Below are positions 30,320 through 40,125 of a stretch of DNA of 64,000 bases, in pieces. The number at the start of each line of letters is the position of its first letter. The stretch's first letter is position 1. The stretch is from Staphylococcus borealis (lineage in GTDB: Bacteria; Bacillota; Bacilli; Staphylococcales; Staphylococcaceae). The notes under the pieces were generated by a model. It ran no database searches and had not been told where the DNA came from. It was given only the letters and a program-made list of their open reading frames with translations. Both the position numbers and the translations under genes were made by a program. The stretch is taken from the NCBI RefSeq assembly GCF_001224225.1, contig NZ_CUEE01000002.1:293444-357443 (forward strand). Reading direction: 5' to 3'.

Positions 30320-31057
30320 ATGTTAAAGACAATGACTTTACTCAATTTTGAATATAAATTATTGTTGCGACGTAAATTTTCGTCATTTATGGCATTTGTT
30401 TTTCCGCTTGTGTTCTACTTACTATTTACATCTTTAATTGATATGCCAGAAGATGCAAAAAAAGTTTTTTATAAAGAATATATGTATAGTATGACCGTAT
30501 TTAGTTTAATGGGCTTCTGTTTAATGCAATTTCCATTAGAAATTATAGATGAAAGGAACAATGGATGGTATAAAAAAATAATATCTACACCCATCACTGT
30601 ACTAAATTATTATTTAGCTAAAATACTTAAAACAATGACTTTATTTTTTATTTCAATTGTACTTTTATATAGTGTGGCCCATTTCTATAAAGGTGTATCA
30701 CTTAAACCAAGTGAATGGCTCTTATCTGGTGTAACACTATGGTTAGGTGCTAGCATGTTTCTAACTTTAGGTTTAATTATTACGCAATTTAATGAAACAC
30801 AGAAAGCGAGTAGTATAGCAAATTTACTTAATATTGTTTTAGCGATTATTGGCGGTTTATGGTTCCCAGTAAGTACTTTTCCAGATTGGATGCAAACCAT
30901 TACTAAGTTAACACCAACGTATCATTTACGTCATTTGGCACTTGAACTAGGTAAAGGTCATGGCTTTAATCTTCAATCGTTCCTTATTTTAGGTATTTAT
31001 AGCATTATTTTTTTAGGTATTGCATTATTAATTAATAAGAAGAAAGAGGTGGATTAA
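30320..31057 (+). CDS. ABC-2 type transporter permease
   Basis: 245 aa with about six membrane helices (near 22-40, 58-75, 95-118, 135-155, 165-185 and 218-238) and the ERNNGWYKKIISTPI loop typical of ABC-2 export permeases. Partner of the upstream ATPase. Confidence 0.88.
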   Translation: MLKTMTLLNFEYKLLLRRKFSSFMAFVFPLVFYLLFTSLIDMPEDAKKVFYKEYMYSMTVFSLMGFCLMQFPLEIIDERNNGWYKKIISTPITVLNYYLAKILKTMTLFFISIVLLYSVAHFYKGVSLKPSEWLLSGVTLWLGASMFLTLGLIITQFNETQKASSIANLLNIVLAIIGGLWFPVSTFPDWMQTITKLTPTYHLRHLALELGKGHGFNLQSFLILGIYSIIFLGIALLINKKKEVD

Positions 31058-32155
31058 ATGAAACGTAGTTTAGGCGCTAAAATGGGAGAAATTTCATCTT
31101 TAATTTACTTAATATTTCCTTATTATGGTTTATATTTAACGTGGAGACATGAAAGCTTTTTCATTAATCTTTGTATAGTCATCATTTTTACGATTGCATA
31201 TGCAGGGTTAATTCTATTTCATGAAACATTGAGCCACCGAATGAACTTAATTTTGTTCATTATTCACTTTTTAGCGATTATCTATTTTGTATATGCATAC
31301 AATCCGTCATTGAGCTTATTTTTCTTCTTCAGTGCTTTTGCAATACCATTTTTATTTAAAAAAGGGATTAAATCAATCGAATTTGTTTTATTAATAAGTT
31401 CAATGATTGCTTGTATCATCATCACAACTTTACATTCTAATCATTTATATGTTGTGAGTATTATTATATATTATGTTGTCATTTTAGCGATATTGTTTGG
31501 TAATTTTAAAATTGTGAAAGAAAGACAATATCGTCAACAAATTGAGGAAAAGAATAAATATATTAATATTTTAATTGCTGAGAAAGAACGCAACAGAATC
31601 GGTCAAGATTTGCATGATACATTAGGTCATGTATTTGCAAGTTTAAGTGTGAAATCAGAGTTAGCAGCGAAACTGATTGATAAAGATCCTCAAGCCGCTA
31701 AGAAAGAAATTTTAAATATAAATGAAATGTCGAAAGAAACATTGGAGAAAGTAAGGCACATTATCGAAAATTTAAAAGTACAAAGTTTTGAAGAGGAAAT
31801 TCAATCAATAGCGCAAATATTACAGGATGCGAATATTCACTTTCATTTTGAAAATAAAAGAGGCGCGAGTTCTCTTAATCCAACTAAACAAACCATATTG
31901 TCTATGATACTTAGAGAAGCAGTTAACAATGTGATTAAGCATGCACAAGCCACTGAAATTAACGGGAAAATAGAAAGTAATGACATAGGTATTCAATTCA
32001 CCATCAGTGATAATGGTATAGGTTTGAAACAACCTAATAAAGTGAATTTAAAAAGTATTAATGATAGGGTAGCGTTATTAAACGGTACTATTCATATCAC
32101 TTCTAAACAGGGTACGACCATCGATATAAAGATTCCGAGAGAAGGTATACAATGA
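31058..32155 (+). CDS. Sensor histidine kinase, DesK-like
   Basis: Five to six N-terminal membrane helices, then a HisKA_3 dimerisation domain with the phosphoacceptor His186 in RIGQDLHDTLGH, and a HATPase domain with NVIKHAQA and DNGIGL. The layout (membrane sensor without extracellular domain) matches DesK of Bacillus, which senses membrane state. Pairing with an exporter suggests envelope-stress or lipid/antimicrobial sensing. The signal is unknown. Confidence 0.88.
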   Translation: MKRSLGAKMGEISSLIYLIFPYYGLYLTWRHESFFINLCIVIIFTIAYAGLILFHETLSHRMNLILFIIHFLAIIYFVYAYNPSLSLFFFFSAFAIPFLFKKGIKSIEFVLLISSMIACIIITTLHSNHLYVVSIIIYYVVILAILFGNFKIVKERQYRQQIEEKNKYINILIAEKERNRIGQDLHDTLGHVFASLSVKSELAAKLIDKDPQAAKKEILNINEMSKETLEKVRHIIENLKVQSFEEEIQSIAQILQDANIHFHFENKRGASSLNPTKQTILSMILREAVNNVIKHAQATEINGKIESNDIGIQFTISDNGIGLKQPNKVNLKSINDRVALLNGTIHITSKQGTTIDIKIPREGIQ

Positions 32156-32754
32156 TTTCAATCGTGATTGCAGAAGATCAAAACATGTTACGTAAAGCAA
32201 TGATACAATTAATTGAATTTCATGATGATTTAAAAGTAATCAATGATTTTGATAATGGTGTTGATGCATTGGAATGCATTACGCATAATCAGCCCGACAT
32301 CGCTATTCTCGATATTGAAATACCAGGGATGACAGGCTTAGAGGTATTGTCGCAATTAAGAGAACACAAAGTTAAAACAAAGGTAATTATTGTTACGACT
32401 TTCAAAAGGCCTGGTTATTTCGAAAGAGCAGTTGCGAACGATGTCGACGCATATGTCTTAAAAGAACGCTCAGTCGACGATTTAGTTACCACCATTCACA
32501 AAGTTTTAAATGGCGAAAAAGAATATAGTACATCTTTAATGACATCTTTATTTAAAGAGGCCAATCCTCTAACGCATAAAGAGCAAGTAGTACTACGTGA
32601 GATTGGAGAAGGGTTAAGTAATAAAGAAATTGCAGATAAGCTTTATCTTTCAAATGGGACAGTAAGAAATTATATGTCTAACATTATTGATAAGCTCGAA
32701 GCGGAGAATCGTTTTGATGCTTGGAAAAAAGCGAACGATAAAGGTTGGATATAG
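32152..32754 (+). CDS. LuxR-type response regulator, DesR-like
   Basis: Receiver domain with acidic pocket Glu8-Asp9, phospho-Asp54 in AILDIEIPG and Lys in VLKERS, then a LuxR HTH (LTHKEQVVLREIGEGLSNKEIADKL...GTVRNYMSNIIDKL). 200 aa. Its ATG overlaps the kinase stop, so the two are translationally coupled. Confidence 0.92.
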   Translation: MISIVIAEDQNMLRKAMIQLIEFHDDLKVINDFDNGVDALECITHNQPDIAILDIEIPGMTGLEVLSQLREHKVKTKVIIVTTFKRPGYFERAVANDVDAYVLKERSVDDLVTTIHKVLNGEKEYSTSLMTSLFKEANPLTHKEQVVLREIGEGLSNKEIADKLYLSNGTVRNYMSNIIDKLEAENRFDAWKKANDKGWI

Positions 32755-32790
32755 TATTGGATTAATTTCATCAAATAGACTGCATAAAAG

Positions 32791-32864
32791 TGCAGAACAT
32801 AAAACTTTGTTTAGGTTACTATACTTCAGTAACCGAAAACAGATGATTTTATGTTCTGCATTTT
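32791..32864 (+). terminator. large hairpin after response regulator
   Basis: Outer arms tgcagaacataaaa (32791-32804) and ttttatgttctgca (32847-32860), inner stem ggttact/agtaacc, then tttt. Two frames over it in both directions are shadows. Confidence 0.85.
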
Positions 32865-32914
32865 GTTTACAAATAATCGCGTACGTTGAAGTTGAGCGCG
32901 ACATTTTAAATATA

Positions 32915-33094
32915 TTACTTATTCTTTTCTTGCTCTTCTAAATTGTCGACATGAGTAGCTAATAAACGTAACACTTGCGCTACTTTATCTGGAGGGGTGT
33001 CTTTTGACAAGGTATGTTCGAATACATTGCCATTTTGTGTTTGAACTTTATATATTAGACCGTGATGATCTATAATGACGTCTATAATTTCCAT
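32915..33094 (-). CDS. conserved small hypothetical protein (59 aa)
   Basis: Frame starts ATG at 33094 behind gcgaggtg on the minus strand and ends TAA at 32915. It reads MEIIDVIIDHHGLIYKVQTQ.. with an EEQEKNK tail. It is too short for the usual length cutoff, but has a clear RBS and codon use like the neighbours. Function unknown. Confidence 0.7.
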   Translation of the reverse strand: MEIIDVIIDHHGLIYKVQTQNGNVFEHTLSKDTPPDKVAQVLRLLATHVDNLEEQEKNK

Positions 33095-33444
33095 AATGAC
33101 ACCTCGCTAATTGATTTGATGATGAGGCTTTTGTAGCTACTTAAAAATCCATCCAATTTTATAATTAATTTTATACAATTAAGGTATTTCTTATACATAC
33201 CACTAATTTTAAAAATTAACCTTAAATATAAAAAAATGTGGGAGTTAGACAGAATTTAATTTGAATTCATAGTCTCGCTCCCAATTAGCTTTAACTCTAA
33301 AATGTTTCATGTAATTCTTTGTTGTGCCATGCTCGAAATGATAACTAAAGTTGAGAAAAACGAATATAATAGCTTTCTCAATTTAATTAGCCATTTCAAA
33401 TATGATACGTCGCCTTAAAAATAATAGTGTTGTCATTGTTGTTA
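33095..33444. repeat. gap with interspersed hairpin repeat at 33240-33282
   Basis: No gene. gggagttagacagaattt pairs with gaattcatagtctcgctccc: the short hairpin form of the gggagtgggaca family seen elsewhere. The rest is AT-rich and shows nothing I can support. Confidence 0.55.
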
Positions 33445-33636
33445 TTATTTGTTTTTTCTTTTACGTACGATCGATTGAATAATATAAGCAATAAATCCTA
33501 CTAACACGCCTAATAATATTGCTACTACGACAGATACAATAATAGGTAATTTATAGACGATTTGAAGAATCACACCGACAATAATAGCTATAATAACAGC
33601 TATAACTGTCACTAAATTTTCATTTTTCTCAGACAT
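33445..33636 (-). CDS. small membrane protein, two helices
   Basis: 63 aa with hydrophobic helices at about 9-26 and 30-52 and a basic end RKRKNK. RBS-like aggagtgac lies before the ATG on the minus strand. Unknown function; a short inverted repeat overlapping its stop may end transcription. Confidence 0.65.
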   Translation of the reverse strand: MSEKNENLVTVIAVIIAIIVGVILQIVYKLPIIVSVVVAILLGVLVGFIAYIIQSIVRKRKNK

Positions 33637-33739
33637 CTATGTCACTCCTAACGCATTTATTATAGCATGGTATGACTCAACAATTCACTTATTGCGTGTA
33701 AGGTTGAGTCTAACTTTGTTCAATAAAATTAAGAAGCCA

Positions 33740-33768
33740 TTGACGATTAATTTTAATTTCTATATGAT
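33740..33768 (+). promoter_or_regulatory. nuc promoter
   Basis: TTGACG at 33740-33745 and TATGAT at 33763-33768 with exactly 17 bases between. Confidence 0.75.
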
Positions 33769-33803
33769 ATTTATTATCGAAATTAAAAGTGTAGGTGACA
33801 ACT

Positions 33804-34343
33804 GTGAATTCGAAAAAATCCCTTAGCATCATAGTATTAGCAGTTTTAGTAATAGGCGTTTTAGCTTTTCAATTTATTAATCATACAGGTCCATTTAAAA
33901 ATAGTGGCACGCAATCTTCATCAACTTCTACTAATATAAAAGATAAAGAAAAAGTACATGTAGAACGTGTGGTAGATGGTGATACCTTTGTGGCAACTAA
34001 TGAAGACGGCAAAGAAATTAAAGTTAGGCTTATAGGTGTAGATACACCAGAAACAGTAAAACCTAACACACCAGTTCAACCTTATGGTAAAGAAGCGTCA
34101 AATTATAGTAAACAACATCTAAACGGAAAAGATGTATACTTAGAATATGATAAAGAAAAAGAGGATCGTTATGGACGAACACTGGCGTATGTGTGGTTGA
34201 ATGACAACACGATGTACAACGAAGAATTAGTAAAAAAAGGATTAGCACGTGAAAAGTACTTCTCACCAAATGGCAAATATCGTCATATATTCGAACAAGG
34301 CGAACAACAAGCTAAAAAAGATAAAGTGAATTTATGGAGTTAA
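33804..34343 (+). CDS. nuc: Thermonuclease (staphylococcal nuclease family), exported
   Basis: Calcium-dependent nuclease of the SNase family. After a signal or anchor segment (about 5-24, VNSKKSLSIIVLAVLVIGV), residues KVRLIGVDTPETV hold the catalytic Arg and Glu, and KEDRYGRTLAYV the second Arg. 179 aa. The frame opens at GTG 33795, but that codon is inside gtaggtga; GTG 33804 with a 6-base spacer from aggtg fits better. An uncleaved anchor form is possible. Confidence 0.9.
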   Translation: MNSKKSLSIIVLAVLVIGVLAFQFINHTGPFKNSGTQSSSTSTNIKDKEKVHVERVVDGDTFVATNEDGKEIKVRLIGVDTPETVKPNTPVQPYGKEASNYSKQHLNGKDVYLEYDKEKEDRYGRTLAYVWLNDNTMYNEELVKKGLAREKYFSPNGKYRHIFEQGEQQAKKDKVNLWS

Positions 34344-34349
34344 AAATTT

Positions 34350-34396
34350 AAGCGATTGACACGTGTATCTGTAAAAAGATGGAATGTCAATCGCTT
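34350..34396. terminator. bidirectional terminator after nuc
   Basis: A perfect 12-bp stem aagcgattgaca/tgtcaatcgctt between convergent genes. Confidence 0.75.
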
Positions 34397-34406
34397 GTTT
34401 AATGCA

Positions 34407-35264
34407 TTAATTATTAAAGCTATTTACAATTTTAGTCACTTGTTCTTCAGAAAGCGGATGCTTAGATAAATCAATTGCATTTTTGATTACCGCTTCAAGA
34501 GATGACTTAGTCGAAACAGTATCCACATATTGAGCTCTTTCATCTGAACCTTCAATGATATTGACACTACCATCACTAAAGTAAACGACACCGATACTTT
34601 GTACTTTATGGTTAAAGTGATTTTCAATACCGTCTTTTAGAATTTTAGAATTAATCGCTGCCTGTTCATATGGATCATGATCATAAAATTCATAAATGAC
34701 ACGGTTACTTTGGATTTTTTCGATGAAAGTATAAATCTCACTTCGTGGTGAATCGAACTGACTATGATATTGTTTGCTAACATAATGACCAACAATTTGA
34801 TTGACATCAGTTGTGTCGATTTGCATATCATCGTCAACTGGTGCATCAAAGTGATAAAATGTCTTTTGTTTCCAGTTTTTGACATCAATATTGATTAAAC
34901 CAACATCTGAAACGACGATATAATCAAACGTTCTAGCATATTCAAAGAAAGGATGCTTAGTAGCTAAATTACTTGTCGTTATAATATCATAGAATTTTAA
35001 CTTTCCTTCGTCTTTATACTTATCAAGAATGCCAGTTAAAACGTGCTTTGCGTTTCGTTTAGCATGTGAACTTACGTCATTATTAGAACTAAGCATTTGA
35101 TTTTTGAGTTCTAAATTTTCATTACGAAGCGACGCATTCTTTGTTACCATCTGATTTCTCGCGTAAACTTCTGTATCAACTCTATCTTGCATATAGCGTT
35201 GATTTAAGATGAACGCTAAAATAAGAATAACGATGATAACAACCAAGATAATTGTTAATGTCAT
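34407..35264 (-). CDS. membrane-anchored NERD (nuclease-related) domain protein
   Basis: An N-terminal membrane helix (about 4-22), a coiled-coil segment rich in Asn and Glu (45-60), then a NERD-type fold with FDYIVVSDVGLINIDVKNWKQ, where Asp and Lys resemble the D-x-K nuclease core. 285 aa. Activity unproven; no operon partner. Confidence 0.75.
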   Translation of the reverse strand: MTLTIILVVIIVILILAFILNQRYMQDRVDTEVYARNQMVTKNASLRNENLELKNQMLSSNNDVSSHAKRNAKHVLTGILDKYKDEGKLKFYDIITTSNLATKHPFFEYARTFDYIVVSDVGLINIDVKNWKQKTFYHFDAPVDDDMQIDTTDVNQIVGHYVSKQYHSQFDSPRSEIYTFIEKIQSNRVIYEFYDHDPYEQAAINSKILKDGIENHFNHKVQSIGVVYFSDGSVNIIEGSDERAQYVDTVSTKSSLEAVIKNAIDLSKHPLSEEQVTKIVNSFNN

Positions 35265-35488
35265 AATTCATCACCTATGTTCGAATTTTTCATTTTATAT
35301 CACTCATTTATTGTAATCTTAAAGATGTGAGTGATATGAAATAACATATAAATTATATCTATTATATTTGCGTAGTTCAACAAAATATCAATTAAGTTAA
35401 ATTGTTAAATTAATAAAAATAATCTAATTATTAGTCATATCAATCATTTTTTTAACATCAATTTTAACGATACTTCACAATTCGTAAA
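35265..35488. other. gap before 35489 promoter
   Basis: AT-rich divergent region between the NERD gene and the next gene. No conserved structure seen except the promoter listed next. Confidence 0.4.
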
Positions 35489-35536
35489 TTGAAAACTCAA
35501 ATCAGTATATGTATAATTAGTGTATGAAAGCGTTTC
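35489..35536 (+). promoter_or_regulatory. promoter with cre-like element
   Basis: TTGAAA (35489-35494), 17 bases, TATAAT (35512-35517). Immediately downstream tgaaagcgtttcct (35523-35536) is two mismatches from the cre consensus, near the start point, where CcpA would repress. Confidence 0.6.
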
Positions 35537-35552
35537 CTTTGGAGGTAGTAAT

Positions 35553-36134
35553 ATGGAACATCAACAACATGTAGAAGAGCTAGTTAAAATATTAAAAAAT
35601 AAATGTCGTACTTCATTCAAATTTCACGGGGAAGTCGCAATGCAGTTATTTTTAAGTGACAATTTTATTCTACCTTCTAGAGTCGACATTTGTGTAGAGC
35701 GCAAGCAACTCGTCGAAGTACTAAAAGTAATTCCTTCCACATATCAATTAAATTATTATGATAAAAATAATGAGTTAATGGATCGTGATCAACTAAGTGT
35801 GCCAGAAATTGCGCACATTGATATTACGTTTAACCAGCAATTGCTAATAAATATCTTCATTTATGATGTGGTGAATGAAGAATGGATATTTAGACTTGAT
35901 AATAATATTCGTATTCCTATGAATAGCATATACTTTCATTCATTGACGTGGGGCGTAGATTATATTAAGCCAGAAATTGTATTAATGTATGATTTATTAG
36001 ATAACCAAAACTATCATCAATTACCTAACTACAAAATGGTTTTAGACTCTTTAAGCTATTATCAATTTGTAATTTTGAAAGTAGTTGTCGGTGAGCAACG
36101 TATAAAAGAAGCTTTAGCCAATAATCATTCATAA
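35553..36134 (+). CDS. conserved hypothetical protein, possible nucleotidyltransferase fold
   Basis: 193 aa. KFHGEVAMQLFLS.. followed by SRVDICVER resembles the start of nucleotidyltransferase-fold proteins (a G-x-A helix followed by an RxDID-like strand), but the second Asp pattern is not clean, so the fold is a guess. ATG 35553 has GGAGGT 8 bases upstream; the longer frame to 35520 has none. Alone between two promoters/terminators. Confidence 0.6.
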   Translation: MEHQQHVEELVKILKNKCRTSFKFHGEVAMQLFLSDNFILPSRVDICVERKQLVEVLKVIPSTYQLNYYDKNNELMDRDQLSVPEIAHIDITFNQQLLINIFIYDVVNEEWIFRLDNNIRIPMNSIYFHSLTWGVDYIKPEIVLMYDLLDNQNYHQLPNYKMVLDSLSYYQFVILKVVVGEQRIKEALANNHS

Positions 36135-36196
36135 AAAACATCTAATATTTAAGTAAAATGTAAATGAACATGATTACTTAAATACTAGATGTTTTT
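36135..36196. terminator. bidirectional terminator
   Basis: Arms aaaaacatcta...ttaagta and tacttaaat..tagatgttttt pair over nearly 20 bases; A- and T-runs on opposite sides between convergent genes. Confidence 0.85.
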
Positions 36197-36198
36197 AA

Positions 36199-37581
36199 TT
36201 ATGCTCGCTTATTTAAGTTTTTTAAACAAACGCCGTGATAACAATATTCATATGTAGACAAAACAGCTTTATCTGCATCTTCAATTGAAATACCAAACAT
36301 CATTGAAATTTCTGATGACCCTTGGTTAATCATTTTTAAATTGATATTGGATTCTGCTAAGGCATGCGTGATCGTGTTCGCTGTGCCAATCGCTTTATTC
36401 ATACCTTCGCCAACAATCATTAATATGGCTAGATCATGCTCGATACTTAATTCATCGACATCACAACGTTTACGAATCGCATTGAGTACATCTTTCTCTT
36501 TACCTTTTAATTGATGTGTACGGAGAATGATACTGATGCTGTCAATCCCTGAAGGCATATGGTCGAATGAAATATTATAGTCTTCTAATATTTCAAGTAC
36601 CTTACGAGTGAAGCCAACTTGTCTGTTCATTAAATATTTTTTAATGTTAATTACAGTAAATCCTTTATCACAACTAATACCAATAATGACATTTTTATCA
36701 CTTACATCTCTATCATGACGAATAAATGTTCCTTTATCTTGAGGACGATTGGTATTTTTAATAACCACTGGAATTCTATGTTTATAAAGTGGTTGCAAGG
36801 CTTCATCATGGAAGACGCTAAATCCTGCATAAGACAATTCACGCATTTCACGATAGGTAATCTCTTCAATAAGATCGGGGTTTTGAATAATATTTGGATT
36901 CGCTTTGAAAATACCTGATACATCAGTGAAGTTCTCGTATAGAGATGCTCTAATTCCTCTAGCAATAATTGCACCCGTAATGTCAGAACCACCTCTAGGG
37001 AAGGTAACAACGTAGTTATTCTTTGATACACCAAAGAATCCAGGGATAATAATTTTACCTTCAATATCTCTTAATTTACTTATCTGTTCATATGCTTCTT
37101 CTAAAATTTGTGCTTGCTGTGGTAAATCTGTTACTAGAATACCTGCATCTTTAGGTGAAAGATAAGTTGTTTTAAAACCTTGTGAATCATTATATGACGC
37201 AATTAATTGTGCATTAAAATTTTCGCCACAAGATAGAAGTGCATCATACAATCTTAAAGGTTCTTCTTTTAAAGTTGAAATAATCTCTTCTAATGTCTCG
37301 TCAATCACAGTTAATAACGACGTATCCATATCCAATTCTTGTAAGATATCAGCATATCGTTGAATAATTTCTTTCTTTTTATCCTGATAATTAAGGTTAT
37401 TTAGCACTTTTTCGTATAAACGAACAAGAAGGTCTGTCGTTTTAACATCATCTTTGTGTCGCTTTCCTGGTGCAGATACAATGATAATTTTACGTTCTGG
37501 GTCACTATTTACGATATCTAGGACTTTTTTAATTTGTGTTGCATTTGAAACTGAACTACCGCCGAATTTTGCCACTTTCAT
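36199..37581 (-). CDS. lysC: Aspartokinase
   Basis: First step of the aspartate-family pathway. N-terminal KVAKFGGSSVSN phosphate site, GGSDITGAIIA and two C-terminal ACT-like segments. The frame opens at TTG 37593, but MKVAKFGG at 37581 is the family start (460 aa); aaagg lies about 12 bases upstream. Divergent from hom-thrC-thrB, which use its product. Confidence 0.92.
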   Translation of the reverse strand: MKVAKFGGSSVSNATQIKKVLDIVNSDPERKIIIVSAPGKRHKDDVKTTDLLVRLYEKVLNNLNYQDKKKEIIQRYADILQELDMDTSLLTVIDETLEEIISTLKEEPLRLYDALLSCGENFNAQLIASYNDSQGFKTTYLSPKDAGILVTDLPQQAQILEEAYEQISKLRDIEGKIIIPGFFGVSKNNYVVTFPRGGSDITGAIIARGIRASLYENFTDVSGIFKANPNIIQNPDLIEEITYREMRELSYAGFSVFHDEALQPLYKHRIPVVIKNTNRPQDKGTFIRHDRDVSDKNVIIGISCDKGFTVINIKKYLMNRQVGFTRKVLEILEDYNISFDHMPSGIDSISIILRTHQLKGKEKDVLNAIRKRCDVDELSIEHDLAILMIVGEGMNKAIGTANTITHALAESNINLKMINQGSSEISMMFGISIEDADKAVLSTYEYCYHGVCLKNLNKRA

Positions 37582-37779
37582 ATACCTAATCAACCTTTCT
37601 AAAAAATCAGAAAATTCTATTTATTTTTCTGATATCACGTGATAATATATAGCTAAGTATTTACATTTTATGCTAAAAAGTCCTATCAATTTAATATGGT
37701 TTAATAGTATACTAAAATAAAGTATATTTCAACAAGACAATTGTATTTCTCAATTATACAAATGGGGGAAGATAAAAAT

Positions 37780-39057
37780 ATGAAAGAATTAAATATTGCT
37801 TTACTTGGTCTAGGAACAGTTGGATCAGGCGTAGTTAAAATAATTGAAGAAAATCGACAACAAATCATTGATACGTTAAACAAAGATATTGTTATTAAAC
37901 ATATTTTAGTACGTGATAAAACTAAGAAAAGACCTATTAATATTAGCCGATATCATTTAACTGAAGATGTTAATGAAATTTTAAATGATGATTCCATTGA
38001 TATTGTCATTGAAGTTATGGGTGGTATCGAACCGACTGTAGATTGGTTGAGAGATGCGTTAAAGAGCGGGAAACATGTCATCACTGCAAATAAAGATTTA
38101 TTAGCAGTACATTTAAAATTATTAGAAGATTTAGCTGAAGAGAAAGGACTTGCGTTGAAGTTTGAAGCGAGTGTTGCTGGCGGTATTCCTATTGTAAATG
38201 CAATTAATAATGGATTGAATGCGAATAATATTTCTAAGTTTATGGGAATACTTAATGGTACTTCTAACTTCATTCTTTCTAAAATGACGCGCGAACAAAC
38301 AACGTTTGAAGAAGCGCTAGATGAAGCACAACGATTAGGATTTGCTGAAGCAGACCCAACTGATGATGTAGAAGGTATTGACGCAGCGCGCAAAGTTGTT
38401 ATTACGTCTTATTTATCATTTAACCAAGTTATTAAATTAAATGATGTTAAGGTTCGAGGTATCAGCCAAACAACGCTATCTGATATCAATGTAGCTGATA
38501 AATTAGGCTATAAAATCAAACTAATTGGTAAGGGAACTTATCAAAATAGTAAAGTGAACGCATCAGTTGAACCAACATTAATACATAAATCCCACCAACT
38601 AGCTACAGTTGAAGATGAATATAATGCTATTTATGTCGTAGGAGATGCAGTAGGTGACACAATGTTCTATGGGAAAGGCGCAGGTAGCCTAGCTACTGGT
38701 AGTGCCGTTGTAAGTGACTTATTAAACGTTGCATTATTCTTTGAATCAAATACACATACATTACCGCCACACTTTGAACTGAAAACGGATGCAACACGAG
38801 AACTGATGGATACGGAAGATGTAGTATCCATTCAAGAGAAGTTAAATTATTATGTCGTTCTAAAAAGTGACTTATCAAAAGAAAAATTTGAATCATTATT
38901 GAAAGAAACGTTACCATTCCACAAATCACTACAGGTTGAACAGCGCGATGATCAATCTTATGGTGTAGTTATAGTTGGTCTAGATCAATCACCGGAAGAC
39001 GTTTTAAGTAAAGCTGATTTTAATATCGAGAAAATTTATCCAGTTGAAGGGGTTTAA
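37780..39057 (+). CDS. hom: Homoserine dehydrogenase
   Basis: NAD(P)H-dependent. GLGTVGSGV nucleotide-binding motif at about 10-18, catalytic-domain [18 protein letters not shown] and [12 protein letters not shown]-terminal ACT-like domain after about 345. The frame is open to TTG 37741, but ATG 37780 with GGGGGA 10 bases upstream is the family start (425 aa). thrC overlaps or follows directly. Confidence 0.93.
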   Translation: MKELNIALLGLGTVGSGVVKIIEENRQQIIDTLNKDIVIKHILVRDKTKKRPINISRYHLTEDVNEILNDDSIDIVIEVMGGIEPTVDWLRDALKSGKHVITANKDLLAVHLKLLEDLAEEKGLALKFEASVAGGIPIVNAINNGLNANNISKFMGILNGTSNFILSKMTREQTTFEEALDEAQRLGFAEADPTDDVEGIDAARKVVITSYLSFNQVIKLNDVKVRGISQTTLSDINVADKLGYKIKLIGKGTYQNSKVNASVEPTLIHKSHQLATVEDEYNAIYVVGDAVGDTMFYGKGAGSLATGSAVVSDLLNVALFFESNTHTLPPHFELKTDATRELMDTEDVVSIQEKLNYYVVLKSDLSKEKFESLLKETLPFHKSLQVEQRDDQSYGVVIVGLDQSPEDVLSKADFNIEKIYPVEGV

Positions 39058-39062
39058 TGTTT

Positions 39063-40124
39063 ATGAAAAGATGGCAAGGTTTAGTAGATGAGTTTAAAGC
39101 ATATTTACCAGTTAATAGCGACACACCAAAGTTAACTTTAAATGAAGGTCATACACCATTGATTCATTGTGAGAATTTATCGGACATGTTAGATATTGAT
39201 TTATATGTAAAATATGAAGGTGCAAATCCAACAGGTTCTTTCAAAGATAGAGGAATGGTTATGGCTGTTACTAAAGCGAAAGAACAAGGGAAGAAAGTCG
39301 TCATTTGTGCATCTACTGGTAACACTTCAGCTTCCGCAGCTGCGTATGCAGCAAGAGCTGGACTAAAAGCAATTGTGGTTATTCCAGAAGGAAAGATTGC
39401 ACTTGGTAAATTGTCACAAGCTGTAATGTACGGTGCTGAAATCGTTTCAATTGAAGGAAACTTTGATGAAGCGTTGGAAATAGTAAAGGAAATTGCCGAA
39501 AATGACGAAGAGATTGAACTAGTTAATTCTGTAAATCCTTATCGTATTGAAGGACAAAAAACAGGTGCATTTGAAATTGTTGAGCAATTAGAACAAGCGC
39601 CTGACATACTTGCAATTCCAGTTGGTAATGCTGGTAACATTACTGCTTACTGGAAAGGGTTTAAAGAATATCATGAGAAAAAAGGTAGTCAATTACCGCG
39701 ATTATTTGGTTTCCAAGCAGAAGGTGCTTCACCAATAGTACAAAATAAAGTGATTAAAAACCCTGAAACAATTGCTACAGCTATTCGAATTGGTAATCCA
39801 GCTAGTTGGACTAAAGCTACTAAAGCGTTAGATGAGTCTAAAGGATTAATTGATAGTGTTACAGATGAAGAGATATTAGAAGCTTATCAATTAATGACAT
39901 CTAAAGAAGGTGTGTTTAGTGAGCCAGCTAGTAATGCTTCAATTGCTGGATTAATTAAATTACATCGTGCAGGTCAACTACCTAAAGGTAAGAAAGTAGT
40001 GGCAATTTTAACTGGTAATGGATTAAAAGATCCTGACACTGCTATTTCAATTTTAGATAATCCAATTCAACCGCTTCCTAACGATAAATCAAGTATTATC
40101 GATTACATAAAAGGGGCTTTGTAA
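39063..40124 (+). CDS. thrC: Threonine synthase
   Basis: PLP enzyme converting phosphohomoserine to threonine. The Lys in [13 protein letters not shown] is the cofactor site and [13 protein letters not shown] the phosphate-binding loop. Start may be ATG 39057 (overlapping the hom stop) or ATG 39063; the RBS aagggg favours the latter with a 10-base spacer. Confidence 0.94.
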   Translation: MKRWQGLVDEFKAYLPVNSDTPKLTLNEGHTPLIHCENLSDMLDIDLYVKYEGANPTGSFKDRGMVMAVTKAKEQGKKVVICASTGNTSASAAAYAARAGLKAIVVIPEGKIALGKLSQAVMYGAEIVSIEGNFDEALEIVKEIAENDEEIELVNSVNPYRIEGQKTGAFEIVEQLEQAPDILAIPVGNAGNITAYWKGFKEYHEKKGSQLPRLFGFQAEGASPIVQNKVIKNPETIATAIRIGNPASWTKATKALDESKGLIDSVTDEEILEAYQLMTSKEGVFSEPASNASIAGLIKLHRAGQLPKGKKVVAILTGNGLKDPDTAISILDNPIQPLPNDKSSIIDYIKGAL

Positions 40125-40125
40125 A

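Noticed and set aside
32650..32941. 84-codon frames on both strands at the regulator end
   Set aside because: Produced by the large hairpin terminator, which is palindromic.
37953..38393. 146-codon minus-strand frame in hom
   Set aside because: Antisense shadow of a well-defined hom gene, no RBS, serine-rich as expected from reverse reading.
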